In this document: positions 39,201 to 49,952 of the stretch, piece after piece
Position numbering within the stretch: position 1 is the stretch's first letter
Layout of the letters: each line of letters opens with the position of its first letter
NCBI GenBank assembly: GCA_018873245.2
Contig: JAEMBT020000001.1
Location: 14,548,220-14,612,219 of the forward strand
Length of the DNA: 64,000 bases
Source of the DNA: Archegozetes longisetosus
Taxonomy: Eukaryota; Arthropoda; Arachnida; Sarcoptiformes; Trhypochthoniidae
Direction: 5' to 3'
Position numbers and translations under genes: made by a program
The notes under the pieces: model-generated
What the model was told of the DNA's origin: nothing
What the model saw: the letters and a program-made list of their open reading frames with translations, nothing else
The model's database searches: none

Positions 39201-42200
39201 ACTCAAACAACTCCTATCAACAACAAGGGTCTCGTGCTCGGTCTTCAAGTGGTGGTGAAATGAGAACCGCTGCCAAAGGCGCTACGGGCGATACCCGAGG
39301 AAGTGGTAATCATCTTCATGTTCCGGGAGATTCTCCAGATCCTAGCTTTCTATTTACTAATCATTCTCGAGTTAGAAGACACCGCTCTCTACCTAGTCCT
39401 ACTTTTTCTAATCCTAAGTCTCTAGCCAGTCCTCATCAGCACAGGAGCTCTTCCTTTCGGCTCCCGGTAAGCACTCTTTCTCTCTTTCTTTCTTTCTTTC
39501 CCCTCTTTTTGTGTCTGCTCATATCAGCCTAAAATGTCTTTAAATAGAGAAATCTTTCTGGATCAGCAGAACTGCTCTAATTATATTATAGGACTAATCG
39601 AAACTATAAGTCTATAATTTACTATAAGTTTGAAGTCTGTTTTAAGTTTGAAAATTTGATTAGTTTTTACACTTCTGTATAATAATCAATGAAACTAATA
39701 ATCAAAGATCCATATTGCTGAAGCATAACTTTCAGAAAAATTTCTATAATAAAACTCTGAAAGTAAATCAAAATAAAAAATAAACTAATTTAATAATTGA
39801 CTACTCAAGCCTTCACATTTCTAATCCTTTAAGTAGATTTTCGACTTTTTTATATTTAAAATTTCAAATACTAGTTATCAAGTTAGTATTTGGAGTGAAT
39901 TACCAAGTTAATATCTATAATGAATCACCAAGGTAATATATAGAATGAGTTACTAAGCTAATATCTAGAATGAATTACCAAGGTAATATCTAGAATGAAT
40001 TACCGAACTAATATTTAGAATGAATTACCAAGTTAATATTTAGAGTGAAAAAAGTTATTTTCAATGATGAATGTGAGGAATATAATAGAAAAGAAAGAGA
40101 TGCTATATTTAGAAACATGTATGTAAGAACATCATTTATGCATCAACTCCTCTAAACATCTTTCAAATTAGATTTGAAACCACTTTTTCACATTATATCC
40201 TTTCATCCTTTTCAACACCTTTTATTAATTCTAACTTTAACTATCAATTTAATCTCTACTAATTTTATTTAGATTTTTCTCTCTTTTTCCCATTAAATAT
40301 CTCTTATCTCAATCTCATCCTATTTATTGGTTAATGTGAATTGTTTTTTGCACTTATTTTAGTCGATGAATAATTTAGTTAATAAAGAAAACTAGTCAAC
40401 TATGACTTTGAATGATTGAATTTTTTGCATAAAAACTCAAAACAGTTCAACTAAAACATTTTTTCAAGTATTCGATCCAATAAGTTTGAGAATAAATTTC
40501 AATCTGTTTTGTTTAACAATCCACTACTTCCGACTTAAAGCCTGACTTATTTCGGTTAGTTTGGTAAGAATTAATTCTTAGATTACAAAATTGAATTTAC
40601 TATAAATTTGAGTCTGATTTATACTAGAATATTTCAAGTAATTGTTAATCTATTCAACAAGTTATCAATTAAAGTAAATTAAGGATTTTAAGGCTCATAA
40701 AAATTGATTTAGCTTAAAGATGAAAATTATAGTTGCAACAAAACTTAGCATAATTTTGTTAATCTTTCTGATCAGATAATAAGTTAATTAATAGTGAGAG
40801 TTCAGGAGAAGTCACAAGAAGTCAAAAGAAGTAGAAAGAAGTCAGACTTGTGTTGTCTAACCGAAAAAATCAAGATTGAACAGATAAATAAGATTAATTA
40901 GATTGGTTCTACATGATGTTTGTGTGTTTGTTTATTTACCATATAATTGTTATCAGATTAATAAATTTAAAAACTAATTATTCTTATTATCTAAAATTAA
41001 TTATTCAGTCTTTTTAAACAATAAATTCAATCTTGCTAATAATTCAAAGTTATTCAATATAGGAAATTCAGTAGAATTTTATTACAAATATTAGCTTTAT
41101 CAATATGAATAACTGATCACTTCTTAAATTGAGTCCACGATAGATGCTATCTATTAATCAGGGAAATAGTGTGTCATATGACTGATATTTTCTGAGAACT
41201 GAGTTGCAACTGAATAGTCGTAAGATCGAAATATTAGAATCAGCTAGAAAAATCGATCTGACTAAAAGATCAGACTAAAAGCAAAACAACTAGAGGTATT
41301 ATATAAATAGTATTAGGATCTTTTGGGCTATGATCTAGTTGTCAAAGTTATTAGTCAGAATAAACTTCAACTAAATCATTGATCCGCGAGTAGATGTTTT
41401 GAGATCTAAATGTCAGAAATACTTTCACTTTTAATGGTTAGTTCCGCCCAAATCTGCTCAAAATAAATATTAAGACGTGGCTCAAATGGCGTTAGATTTG
41501 CATAAGTTGTGGAATATTATAACAGCTTTTATGACAATTTTTATTCTCAGATATGGTAAACTAATTCAGATATTGAAGCCTAATCGTAGGTGTTATCTGA
41601 AAATTTCAGTTCCTTTATATTATTCAACTTAAAAATCAAATAGTTTTTGCATTAATGTCTAGAAATGATTTATTTTGTGATAAGATAATCACGACTTCAA
41701 ATTTGAAAGTCATTAGTACTAAATATTTATAAGTTGATAGTAATCAGTGCCGTAGCCAAGATTTTTGGTTTGGGGGTTAAAAGTTTAAAATTAAATGCTC
41801 TGATTTGTTGAGTTGGACGCGTATTCATATTCAAATATCTGTTAATTTGTTTCTAACCTTTGATTAATGCTAATGATAAAGAGTCGATGGATGCGCCAAA
41901 TAAATACGGTCTCAAAGATTATGTCAAGTCTCAGACTTGTGCTTCAATTTCTAAAAATCTCTGGGGGGCTATAGCCTCCCTACCCCCCGTTGACTAAGGC
42001 TGTGACAACAATTATAAAAGTAAGCACTAAGTAAAAGCTAAGTTGAAGACTAAGATCGATATTGAATTTTGATTAAGTACTAATAAAACTAGTTTATTAG
42101 CTATTTATGTATTTATTTATTGCTAAAAATATTGTTCAATTAGTTGAACAAATTTTCAGCTATTCATCACTTTTATTGGCCAGAAGTTTGAGCCAAATCT

Positions 42201-45200
42201 CTCCAAACGTATTGTTAGTGAAAAACTGAATCCTAAGCATAAATTTATTTGATGTCAGCTTAAAGACTGGTAATAAACAAAATATCTAAACTCAATCATA
42301 TGAGATGTCTAGACGGAAATAAAACATAAAATGTGTATTAAATATTTAGTATCAGCTATATTTCTGTTTAATGCTTTGAAATATTTATCTGTTTTAAATA
42401 ATCGCTTGAATATTCAAATGTTACTCCAAGTTAAAACTGAATTGAATGTTCAAATCTTACTTAAATTCAACAAATTTGTTTTAGGAAAATTATAAATAAA
42501 ACATTAACTCACACTTAATCATCTATAGACTAGAATAATCTTATAATAATTCATTGGTTCATCAAACATTTATTATAATGCTAACTAGAACTTGAATTCA
42601 TTTGTTCGCATTTGACTTGTTTATCGAAAAGTTCTCAATAGGGGGTCAATAAAGTTGAAAAAAATTGAGTTTAACCTAAAAAACTAAAAACGTTCAATAT
42701 ACCATTCCTGTCAACTTATATGACAGAAACACTGATTCTGAGAACTGCTAGAATAACTCTCTAACCACTTGTCATATAGTGCCATGAATTGGAATTTCTT
42801 TTAACAAACCAATTTCTATGAGTTGCTGCACGTTTTTGAAATCATTCTGAAAATAATCCGAATCGGTTCTGATCAAATCTATTCAAATAGATATGAGTAA
42901 CAAACTAGGCTTTTGTGAAATCCAATTTTGTTCACATTCTCTTCTATATCCTAAGGATATGAGTCCAAAGTTGAAATCAATTCTTATTTGACTTTTACTC
43001 TCATAGATATTTTTGAAACTTTTTATGGAATGACAAAACAGAATTATAGAATCTCAGTTTCAGTATTTTTCAGAGCAATATTGAGTATGAAATTTAATTT
43101 TCAACTCGAAATTTGTCCTAAAAACCTATCATAATATTAAGATGCTAGCAGATTTTCAACTGGATTCAGTATTTATTGAGCATAACTATATTCATGCATA
43201 ACTATATTCATGCTTTAGTACACTTTAGTGGAACTCATGCCAATTAGAAAGATTAAGAAAATTAAATCAAAATTAGAGTCTTTTAGCATGAAAACTGAAT
43301 TAGAAGTCTCTATAGAAATCATATTTAACTGATAGAAATTAGAGTATTAGAGTATAAAACTGGTACTTATATAATTAAATATATAATAAGTTTTTATCAG
43401 AGCAAAAATCAATAGCAGTTCTTAACAACTATTCAATTGAGTTGAGATTTCTATAGAGAATTCTCAACCATTTGGTATGGGCTCTGTACTGAATTTTAGT
43501 TGAAAAGATCTTTTCAAATGTCATGCAATTCAATGCATTACTGGTAAAATAGCTTAGAAAAGACTTTTGTTGGATTAGATTACAAGAGACTGGTTCTAAT
43601 AATTTATTAACTATCATCAGATATTTGGATTCACTTGGAGAATCATTGACAATAAGAATAGAGAATAAGAAATATTATATGCAGTTCTCATCTTTTTAAT
43701 CATCAAAATGGAGTTCAAAATGGAGTTCAAACTAATGAATTTTTCTTTTTCTAATCAGTTTTTCAAGCAAAACAAAACTAATTTCCATAAATTTTAAATT
43801 ATATATATATTTCATGTGAGATATAGCTTAATGTGAATTTTAATAATTGAATAGGAAATCCGAAAGCAGAACATGTTTTTCATTGAGAATCTGAATAAAA
43901 AAGAGTAATACAAAAAAGCGTAATAGACACACATTTCGATCGATTGATAGTAATAATAGTAATAGGGTTTAGAAGAATAATTCGAGCTTTAAATATTTGA
44001 TAATCAGTATAAGAGTGAGCTAGAGTAAAATAAATAGTATTCAAACTAATCTTATAGTGGAAGATTGCTCGCTAGAAACCAATGACTTAAATAGGATCTA
44101 AATAATATATTATTTATTTTGCTTTCACAATTCATCAACACGCTACTTATATGGATACACTCACTTTGAACATGTTTTACTTTATTTTTGGTTTGCTTTT
44201 TCGCTTATTCTACCCTTTTATTGTCTAGGTTTTGCTCAATAAGTGGTAATTATTACTATTATGTTAAGCTATGTTTTGTTATGTTAGGCTAGGTTAGGTT
44301 AGGCTAAGTTAGATTGCTACTACTTCGTGACTGTTGTGCTTTTAGCTCCTATCTTACCGGAAATCATAAAAATGATGTTCAGATTGTTTAAATCACAGCT
44401 CTTTAGCAACGATAATGAAATCCTAAACTAATTTTAAAGTTTTCATGCCCTTTTCTGACTTATTCCTAGTTGAACACTATTTTTATTAGAGGTTTTGGTG
44501 AACTTTATTCTATCTAAATAGAAGTCTAAAACAAGTTATACTTATATGAAATGTAATCTAAATTCGAGACTTTCAGTGCCATAAAATTGTAAATTTTTCT
44601 ATCAAAATAAAAGATAAGGAAAACATATAATCTATAAATTATTGTCGACTTCCGTTTTACTAATTGTTTATGAGATCCTAAATCAATGTTGTTAAGTGAA
44701 GCAAAGACAACTATTAAAAAAGTTTATTAAATATTAAAATTAAATTAAATACTAACTTACAACTCAAGTGAAAAGTAAAGCAGAGAAATGTGGTTAACAA
44801 GGTTAGCGATTTGTGAGTAGTACTAGTTATGATTGATTGACTGGTAAAATGGATGTATATATTAAATTGGTAATAGTTGAAGAGTGAAGGACAAATCTAC
44901 ATATATTTAGCTGTTATATTAGATTTTTAATAACCTTAGTGCCTTTTCCAAATTGAATTTAATATAAGCTTCAATTGAACATTTTTACGTATCAATTCAG
45001 ATTTAATATATTGCCAGTGAATAACAAACAAAGTAATATATTTGATATACGTTTATGCGTTTAACCTCCTTTTAGGTTTCTCTTTTCAAACTTAATCTAA
45101 CTTATTCTGCATTCATCTCTCAATATAAACCAATGTCTAAATAGATATTAAAAATCAAATTTCCATTGAAAACCACCAAACTCGAAAATAATCGATAAGA

Positions 45201-48200
45201 GATCAAAAAGTTTTGAGAACAATTTTTACTTGTTGTACAGTCAACTCTCTCTGTAATTAATAACGGATTATAGTGAATAACGAGCTGTAATATATACTGT
45301 TGAGAAAATTATTTTGTATTCAAACTATGTACACTATATCAGATATAATCAACAGTGAATTACCGTCATAATCAACAGACTTCTAGTACATTTGAGTGTT
45401 TATTATAACGAGAAGCGACTGTACACTTATGTTCAATAAAGCGTTGAATGGATCGCTCGCTAATACCATATCATATAAGAGTATTTAACTGTCTTATGCC
45501 AAAAATGATTTGCAAGATCTTTTATCCGTACAAAGATATGAGTCGTGCGTCTTCAGTTGATTTTGACTTAGTCTAAGAGCATTAGAATAAAATGAGAATG
45601 TTTTAATTAGATAAGGTTTTTAATGAAGCTCAGTTTAGTAGTTAATTATTAAACAATTTCTCTAATTTTAACCAACTCTCAAATAATTAAAGGAATAAAA
45701 GGCTATAGTATCAGTTAATTTACCTCAAGCGAAGCAGAGGTTTCAATTGAATTACTTTTAGATTATTTGATAATAGTTTCCTCACTACAACTAATCAACA
45801 ATTATAAGTGATCGTGATCTGCAACTATATTAAGGTAAACACGAGCTAACCATGAGACATTACTTCAATTACATCTATGTTATGTCTCAGCTGACAGAAT
45901 ATTTCTCTAAACATATCAGAAATGAAGTATTTAGTAAAATAAATTACTAATAAGAATGATATTGTAATAAGAGTAAAATTATAATTTAAGTATTTTTGCT
46001 TTTGAAGAGTCATCGCGCAATATCAGAGCCAAACGGTCGATGGCGTGTAGTAGTAAAAAAATCGAAACCAATTTTAGGAATTGCAATCGAAGGTGGCATT
46101 AATGTACCATCACAGAATCAGCCTAGAATCATAAGTATTCATGTAAGTCTATTTTCTACGTTCTAACCACTAATACATTTAGATGCTCATAAACTGTGTT
46201 TGTCGCCATTCTCGTGTTGCTACAGCTAAACCTTTCTTTCTTCATGCTAAGTTGAGTCCTTTAATAAAAGCATGAATAAATTGATAAGAAACTAAGGCTT
46301 ATTTTTGATCGTTTTTTATAAAGGACTTAACTATGTGTTTGAGATAGAGAGGCTTGACTGTATAAATCAGCGTTCTTGAGTTAGTGTTACTCAGCACTCT
46401 TAAGTTAATACAATAACTTTATATAGCTGACTATACTTACTTATTTACTCCTTTCTCAATCACTATTATTTGATTATTTCGTCTACAATAATTGACTACA
46501 ACTTCTCGATTTGAAAAAATATAATTTGAAATATAATTTGAAATATGCCAATAAATCGTTTTTATTGATTTCATATCTGTGGAGATAAACCATAAAAAAA
46601 CGAACAAAACTGAATGTGTTAAAATAATTAGACTATTAATTATGTTTAGCTTTATTGCTAAGAGTTAGTAATTAGATATTTTTATTAAGGCTATAAAGTA
46701 ATTTTATGATGCTTTTTTAATAAGCTAAGAGGAAAACATTATTCATAAGATTAAAGTTTAAAGATTATACAGATATGCAAATAATTAGTGAACTATTAAT
46801 TTACAAATTACTCTAAAATACAAAGTTTACAGTTATAATATTCAAGTTTACAAACTTATTTACTGATGTTTGATGTTATCTTTATCTAAAAATAATATTA
46901 AATATTCACTATATGTTCCAAAATACTTTACTATCCAACTACTTTTCCACATCTTTATAATATATTCAAATTTATTCAAATTGGTTCCTCAGTCACGTAC
47001 TAGTGATCTGTCATTCATTTTGACGCTGAAAACCACTGACCAGATCTTCAATGACTCAGAGCAGGATTGAAAAGTTTAGAAACTATATAACCAACTTTTC
47101 TATGAATATAGTGATGACTTGCTGTCATCTGAATGATTTTCTGCTTATTTAGGCAAACAATATATTCTGGTTGATATCAAACAGTCTAAATTTGTGATAG
47201 ATAAAGGGTGAACTATCAACTCGATTTATCCATCTTTTCAGTCTTATTCTTAAACGTGATTCTGTATTAAAGATTTCGATTGGATCTACTTTTGATCCAA
47301 TCCCATTGAAAATGTTAAGACAACGCAAAACAGAATTTGTTTAAAATAAATCTCATCAAAACAGAATCATTCAGTGTTTCAATTCTATACTTTAGAATCG
47401 AGCATATGTTTAGACTAGATTATTAATAGAATTTAATATTTACAAGTTTACAATTAAATAATTGCAAGTTTTCAATTTAATAGTTGCAAGCATTCAATTT
47501 AGGCGTTATAGAGATACAGGTGAAAATATTCATCGTGTTTAATTGTTTGTGTAACTGCATAATTTATTAGTATGTACTCTAACAGCGGAAAAGCTTCAAA
47601 AACATTTAGACAGATTATGAATGCTATTCATAATTTATATCTCAACAATTTATTTTAGATAACAGACATCCAAATTTCTCTATCTCTTACACAACACATA
47701 CAATGTTGTACCTGTTCATTCATTCCTGAAATATTGTCTGCTTTTAAAATGAATAATCACCTTCAAGTCAAGTTATGCTCAAGTAACAATTGGAAATATT
47801 TGTTAAGACAAAATATTGTTGGATAGTCTAGAGGATAAATTAGTTAAAGATGAAGTAGGGCTTAAGGGCCAAGTTTTAAGCATGTATATAGTTTTAGGCA
47901 TGTATATAGTATTAAGCATGTATATAGTTTTAAGCATGCATGCAATAGTAGAGAATGAATAGTTTAACAGTTGCAGTAACTGTCATTATGAATAGCAGCT
48001 ACACATGTATTAGATAAAGTTAGCATCTACTTGTGTGTTAGACCAAGCTAGCATCTACACATTTATTAGACTAAGTTAGCAACTGTTCTTTAGGGAGTTT
48101 TGGCTGTAAAAATAATTAAGACTAGCCTTAACACTACTAATTTACATGCACTCCAACTGATTAAAACTACAACTATATGGTGACAAAATGAAATTTTCAA

Positions 48201-49166
48201 TTAGTTTTAACTCTTTTGAAACTGTTATAACTTTTTTGTAGACTTGTGCCTAGTATGAAAAATCATATTTTATTTGCTAACTCTAACTATATGCAATTTT
48301 TTTTTACGAATCACTACATAACCGAACATTGGTTTTAGTTTGAAAGCACATATTTGTTGCATATTTTGGTCACATTTCAAAGAGCATGCATGTTCCTCAT
48401 TTCTCAAGTTAAGAGCATATTTGTTGCAATTTGACCTCTAACCTAACCTAACCTAACCTCTAGAAAGACACCTAGATTTTGTCCTTTATAACAAAATGAC
48501 AGAAGATTGAAATATTCTATTATGATAAAAGCTATGTTTGATTTAATACCAAATTACTTTGAAGTTTCAATCTGTAGAGTATTCTCAAGTGAATTATCAC
48601 TTCAAACTGTCAAATAGTAAATCTGTTTATAAACATTATTCCCAATCTTCAAATCTGCTCTACTGTTCGCTATTTTAAGTAATTTAGAAAAACATCATTT
48701 TGTGAGCCATTGTAGCGCTAGTTTACCTAAATAATTATTCATAATATCTAATTTTATTTGAATTTTAAGATGCATATTTAGGTGCATATTTTGAGTTTTT
48801 AAGTGCATATTTTGCACAAACCTAGTTATAACTCCATTGAAATAATAAAAAGTATTTTGAAAAAGTGATAACTCTATTAAAATAATAAAAAGTATTTAGA
48901 AATAGAAATAATAAAAACAAAATAATCTACAGAGTTCAGGTGCTGCAATCGAATGCGGTGATCTACACGTTGGTCATATAATCCTAGAAGTAGATGGTCG
49001 AAGTACAGGAAACTTAAATCACGACCAAGTGGCACAAATGATAGCACATGCCTATTATAATACACCACATAAAGATTTTATCGAGTTTCTGGTTAGAGAG
49101 AAATCGCGCAATGAGTTTGATCTAAGAAGATCGTCATTTATGCTACTGAATAATAGTTTTGAATAA
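12991..49166 (+). CDS. WHRN: Whirlin/dyschronic-like PDZ scaffold protein
   Basis: Exons: 12991-13384, 18410-18786, 21091-21216, 21767-22225, 32103-32452, 34664-34868, 39191-39466, 46008-46142, 48933-49166; 851 codons, all phases consistent. A Pro/Ser-rich N-terminus leads into PDZ1 (about 107-192) and the linker CYAWIDPDATPVSPPP, which matches the whirlin linker IYTWVDP. PDZ2 (about 258-341; SLGLMIRGG, EYGLGVYVTG, GLKVGDQILAVN) matches whirlin PDZ2 closely. A harmonin-homology domain (about 405-485) is rebuilt exactly when PEK at 22225 joins YSLMNRL at 32103. A Ser/Arg-rich linker follows, then PDZ3 (about 741-830; LGIAIEGG, HVGHIILEVDG). Whirlin organises Usher-type complexes in hair cells and photoreceptors; the fly orthologue acts in circadian output and with Slowpoke channels. 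Uncertain points: the 5' end, since the N-terminal HHD of vertebrate whirlin was not found and the Met at 12991 may follow an acceptor at 12977 or 12982; the weak acceptor before 34664; and possible extra exons in the long introns. PDZD7 has the same domain order but fits less well. Confidence 0.92.
13513..13720. repeat. 38-bp tandem repeat, about 5.4 copies
   Basis: The unit contains AGAAGTTTTAACAGAATATT followed by a variable TAGAATTACTTATAT part. The motif AGAATATTCT recurs within it. Confidence 0.85.
14659..14760. repeat. 20-bp tandem repeat, about 5 copies
   Basis: The unit is AGAATTCAAAATAAACTTCT; the central copies are in exact 20-base register and the outer ones have drifted. Confidence 0.85.
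15824..15935. mobile_element. Decayed pogo/Tigger-like DNA transposon end
   Basis: TA followed by CAGTTATACCTCCATATAGTGAAC resembles the terminal repeats of pogo/Tigger-type elements, which begin with CAGT next to a TA target duplication. A right end was not placed; the downstream boundary given is approximate. Confidence 0.35.
17765..17848. repeat. 18-bp tandem repeat, about 4.7 copies
   Basis: The unit is TTTAATTGACATGGGTCT with single-base changes. Confidence 0.9.
18255..18313. repeat. (GA)n microsatellite
   Basis: About 29 GA units, roughly 100 bases upstream of the second whirlin coding exon. Confidence 0.95.
19312..19390. repeat. 20-bp tandem repeat, 4 copies
   Basis: The unit TCATATTTTGTTTTATATTT is repeated with almost no divergence, suggesting a recent expansion. 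Confidence 0.92.
19732..19815. mobile_element. Fragment related to the 41745-42005 element
   Basis: It begins CAGTGC and ends CAGCTGTGC. Its inner segment GGGGGAAGCTACAGCCTGG aligns with GGGGGGCTATAGCCTCCC of the longer element at 41745-42005. It is probably a small deleted copy of the same non-autonomous family. Confidence 0.4.
20154..20244. repeat. 13-bp tandem repeat, 7 copies
   Basis: The unit is TAGTAAGAGTAGC, with alternating variants ending GTAGC, GTATC and GTAAC. Confidence 0.92.
20899..20952. repeat. CCTAA / TAATC pentamer array
   Basis: CCTAA units, the complement of arthropod-type telomeric TTAGG, flank seven or so TAATC units that look like a mutated and then re-expanded version of the same pentamer. 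Confidence 0.85.
21228..21286. repeat. (GA)n microsatellite next to a splice donor
   Basis: About 29 GA units begin 11 bases after the donor of the third whirlin coding exon (GTAACG at 21217). Confidence 0.95.
23171..23418. mobile_element. MITE-like element with inverted ends, copy 2
   Basis: The left end AGACATGTTCGC with GGATTGGATTGGATTG and the right end GAGCGAACATAGCT match the ends of the 4188-4427 element. The 3' subterminal region GTGGATTAATTCA also resembles GTGGATCAATCCA of copy 1. The interiors have diverged strongly. Confidence 0.6.
23818..23875. repeat. Cluster of GAATATTC palindromes
   Basis: ACAGAATATTCTGT (23818-23831) and GTAGAATATTCTAC (23830-23843) are perfect overlapping 14-bp palindromes. 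A half copy and a third AAGAATATTCTAC follow. Confidence 0.85.
24474..24501. repeat. (CA)n microsatellite
   Basis: CA dinucleotides with one TA interruption. Confidence 0.9.
30737..30748. promoter_or_regulatory. Overlapping E-box and CRE
   Basis: CACGTG (30737-30742) overlaps a full palindromic CRE, TGACGTCA (30741-30748). The surrounding 60 bases contain more TGACA-type half-sites. This is a motif match only; such matches can arise by chance, though the fused 12-mer CACGTGACGTCA is rare in AT-rich DNA. Confidence 0.3.
32523..32637. repeat. 29-bp tandem repeat, 4 copies
   Basis: The unit starts GAAAGTCACAAAATG and ends TTCTTTCAATGTGC. Confidence 0.88.
32870..32912. repeat. 12-bp tandem repeat, 3.5 copies
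   Basis: The unit is TAATACCTGTAG, without divergence. Confidence 0.9.
33118..33229. repeat. Long interrupted (GA)n microsatellite
   Basis: About 110 bases of GA with a G-rich break near the left end and GCGTGA/GCATGA breaks near the right end. Confidence 0.95.
37520..37790. repeat. Degenerate 20-24-bp tandem repeat
   Basis: Successive copies of GAGTATATGAACAGTATATA with drift, worst at the left. The repeat makes an artefactual reverse-strand open frame of the type YSYILFI. Confidence 0.85.
38175..38262. repeat. Irregular ATAACTTCGT / ATAACTTAAC repeat
   Basis: Interleaved 10-base units just upstream of the candidate last exon at 38296. Confidence 0.75.
38296..38502 (+). CDS. WHRN: Candidate alternative last exon of whirlin
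   Basis: An acceptor (CATAACTGAAG, with the branch-like GCTAACTCAACTTA upstream) opens a frame of 68 codons in phase 0 with the whirlin exon ending at 34868. It begins TMEAWLDIQPIRIPRPK and ends in a Ser/Asn-rich tail (about residues 20-68). Its codons are less AT-biased than surrounding intron, like the neighbouring linker exons. A stop at 38500 is followed by AATAAA at 38670. Used as a last exon it would give a protein with PDZ1, PDZ2 and HHD but without PDZ3. Alternatively, the ATG at 38299 in a good context (GACAATGG) could start an independent short protein. Confidence 0.45.
   Translation, partial: TMEAWLDIQPIRIPRPKLVPSSRSSHSTASPIVSTRCNGDQSGSNSSASNQSSNNQSSNQATRRTSAT
38670..38675 (+). 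terminator. Poly(A) signal in whirlin intron
   Basis: AATAAA 168 bases after the stop of the candidate last exon. Confidence 0.45.
38998..39110. repeat. 22-bp tandem repeat, about 5 copies
   Basis: The unit is AACTACAAAAATAGTAAAACAA, A-rich, ending about 80 bases before the next whirlin exon. Confidence 0.85.
39897..40046. repeat. 25-bp tandem repeat, 6 copies
   Basis: The unit begins GAATTACCAAGTTAATAT and ends CTAGAAT, in exact 25-base register with scattered substitutions. Confidence 0.92.
41745..42005. mobile_element. MITE-like element with G/C-tract ends
   Basis: The left end CAGTGCCGTAGCCAAG and the complement of the right end, TCACAGCCTTAGTCAAC, form imperfect inverted repeats (9 of 11 over the core GCCGTAGCCAA). 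Each is followed inward by a G run (GGGGG and GGGGGG). The 261-bp body has no coding capacity. The composition jumps sharply from the AT-rich intron. A related fragment lies at 19732-19815. Confidence 0.6.
44284..44312. repeat. TTAGG-type run
   Basis: About five pentamers of the TTAGG/GGCTA type, slightly degenerate. Confidence 0.75.
45238..45421. mobile_element. Pogo/Tigger-like MITE with TA duplication
   Basis: The element starts CAGTCAACTCTCTCTGTAAT and ends TTATAACGAGAAGCGACTG. Left and right ends pair as inverted repeats (CAGTC/GACTG plus a degenerate inner part), and both sides carry TA, as expected for the Tc1-mariner-pogo group. At 184 bp it is non-autonomous. Confidence 0.65.
47873..47942. 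repeat. 18-bp tandem repeat, about 4 copies
   Basis: The unit is GTTTTAAGCATGTATATA. Confidence 0.9.
48438..48459. repeat. (CCTAA)4 run
   Basis: Four near-perfect CTAAC/CCTAA pentamers, complement of the arthropod telomere unit. Confidence 0.85.
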
Positions 49167-49292
49167 GAGCTGCTTTTAGAGCTGTTTAGTATGAAAGAAG
49201 AAAATAGAAATGTTTTGATACTAGAATTTAAATGGATTAGAAATGATAAAAGAAAAATAAAAATAAGTGAATAGAAGAATGAAAATTGATGT

Positions 49293-49298
49293 AATAAA
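49293..49298 (+). terminator. Poly(A) signal of full-length whirlin
   Basis: AATAAA 126 bases after the stop; another AATAAA at 49256-49261 could serve instead. Confidence 0.6.
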
Positions 49299-49576
49299 AA
49301 AGGTATCGTTTAATTGGAAAAGAGTAACTATATTTTTTGGAAACGAACCGTTTATATAAATGACAATCCGGTAAATACTACAACGACTAATATGATTGTA
49401 TAAATTATTATCTATACTTATTGTTAGTTCATATTAATATATATTTACTCATTTGTTATTTCCTTAATTCTTAACTGGACTAGTTTGTTAGATATGAAAT
49501 TTAAGTTTTCATGTGTTTCATTTAGTTTAACTATAAATATATAAGTTGTAACATTTGTAACAATTATGAGAGTTAT

Positions 49577-49691
49577 AAGACTTATAGGAGTTATAGAAGT
49601 TATGAGTTTTAAAACTTATAAAACTTATAAGACTTATAATAGTTATAAAAGCTATGAGTTTTAAAACTTATAAAACTTATAAGACTTAAAA
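49577..49691. repeat. Irregular ACTTATAA repeat with a 35-bp duplication
   Basis: A segment starting ATGAGTTTTAAAACTTATAA occurs twice about 50 bases apart, within a field of ACTTATAA and AGTTATAA units. Confidence 0.8.
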
Positions 49692-49786
49692 CTTGTACTC
49701 AATGATTAAAACACTTTCAATACAATAATTATTAATGTGATACTACTATTAATTTTTAATATTAACGTTCATAATTTGTCGTATCG

Positions 49787-49791
49787 AATAA

Positions 49792-49831
<40 letters not shown>
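49787..49831. repeat. (AAT)n microsatellite
   Basis: AAT/ATA trinucleotides with one ACT break. Confidence 0.9.
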
Positions 49832-49832
<1 letters not shown>

Positions 49833-49876
49833 TAAATTGTGCCAAAACAACAAATTCTTTTCTAAAACATTGTTAA

Positions 49877-49952
49877 TACAGTAAAACCCATTGTTTATAC
49901 AGTAAAACCTATCGTTTATAAAGTGAAGCCCATTGTTGATACAGTGCAACCC
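49877..49952. repeat. 21-bp tandem array resembling pogo-type ends
   Basis: The unit TACAGTAAAACCCATTGTTTA occurs about 3.5 times. TACAGTAAAACC..CGTTTATA is like the outer end of pogo/Tigger elements, here tandemly repeated. Confidence 0.7.

Larger units (their letters stand above)
39467..46007 (+). other. Whirlin intron before PDZ3
   Basis: Donor GTAAGC, acceptor TTTTGAAG, phase 0. It contains the 25-bp array at 39897-40046, two inverted-repeat elements (41745-42005 and 45238-45421) and a TTAGG run. I see no exon, but the linker here is shorter than in vertebrate whirlin, so a missed exon is possible. Confidence 0.75.
46143..48932 (+). other. Whirlin intron inside PDZ3
   Basis: Donor GTAAGT, acceptor TCTACAG, phase 0, joining IISIH to SSGAAIECG. 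It contains an 18-bp array and a CCTAA run, otherwise featureless AT-rich DNA. Confidence 0.88.

Noticed and set aside
37520-40046. Tandem repeats as CRISPR-like arrays
   Set aside because: The units are directly adjacent without unique spacers, and the DNA is clearly eukaryotic.
12991-49166. Identification as harmonin or PDZD7
   Set aside because: Harmonin has a different order (HHD first, coiled coil, PST). PDZD7 shares the order seen here, but PDZ2, the post-PDZ1 linker and the HHD resemble whirlin more closely.
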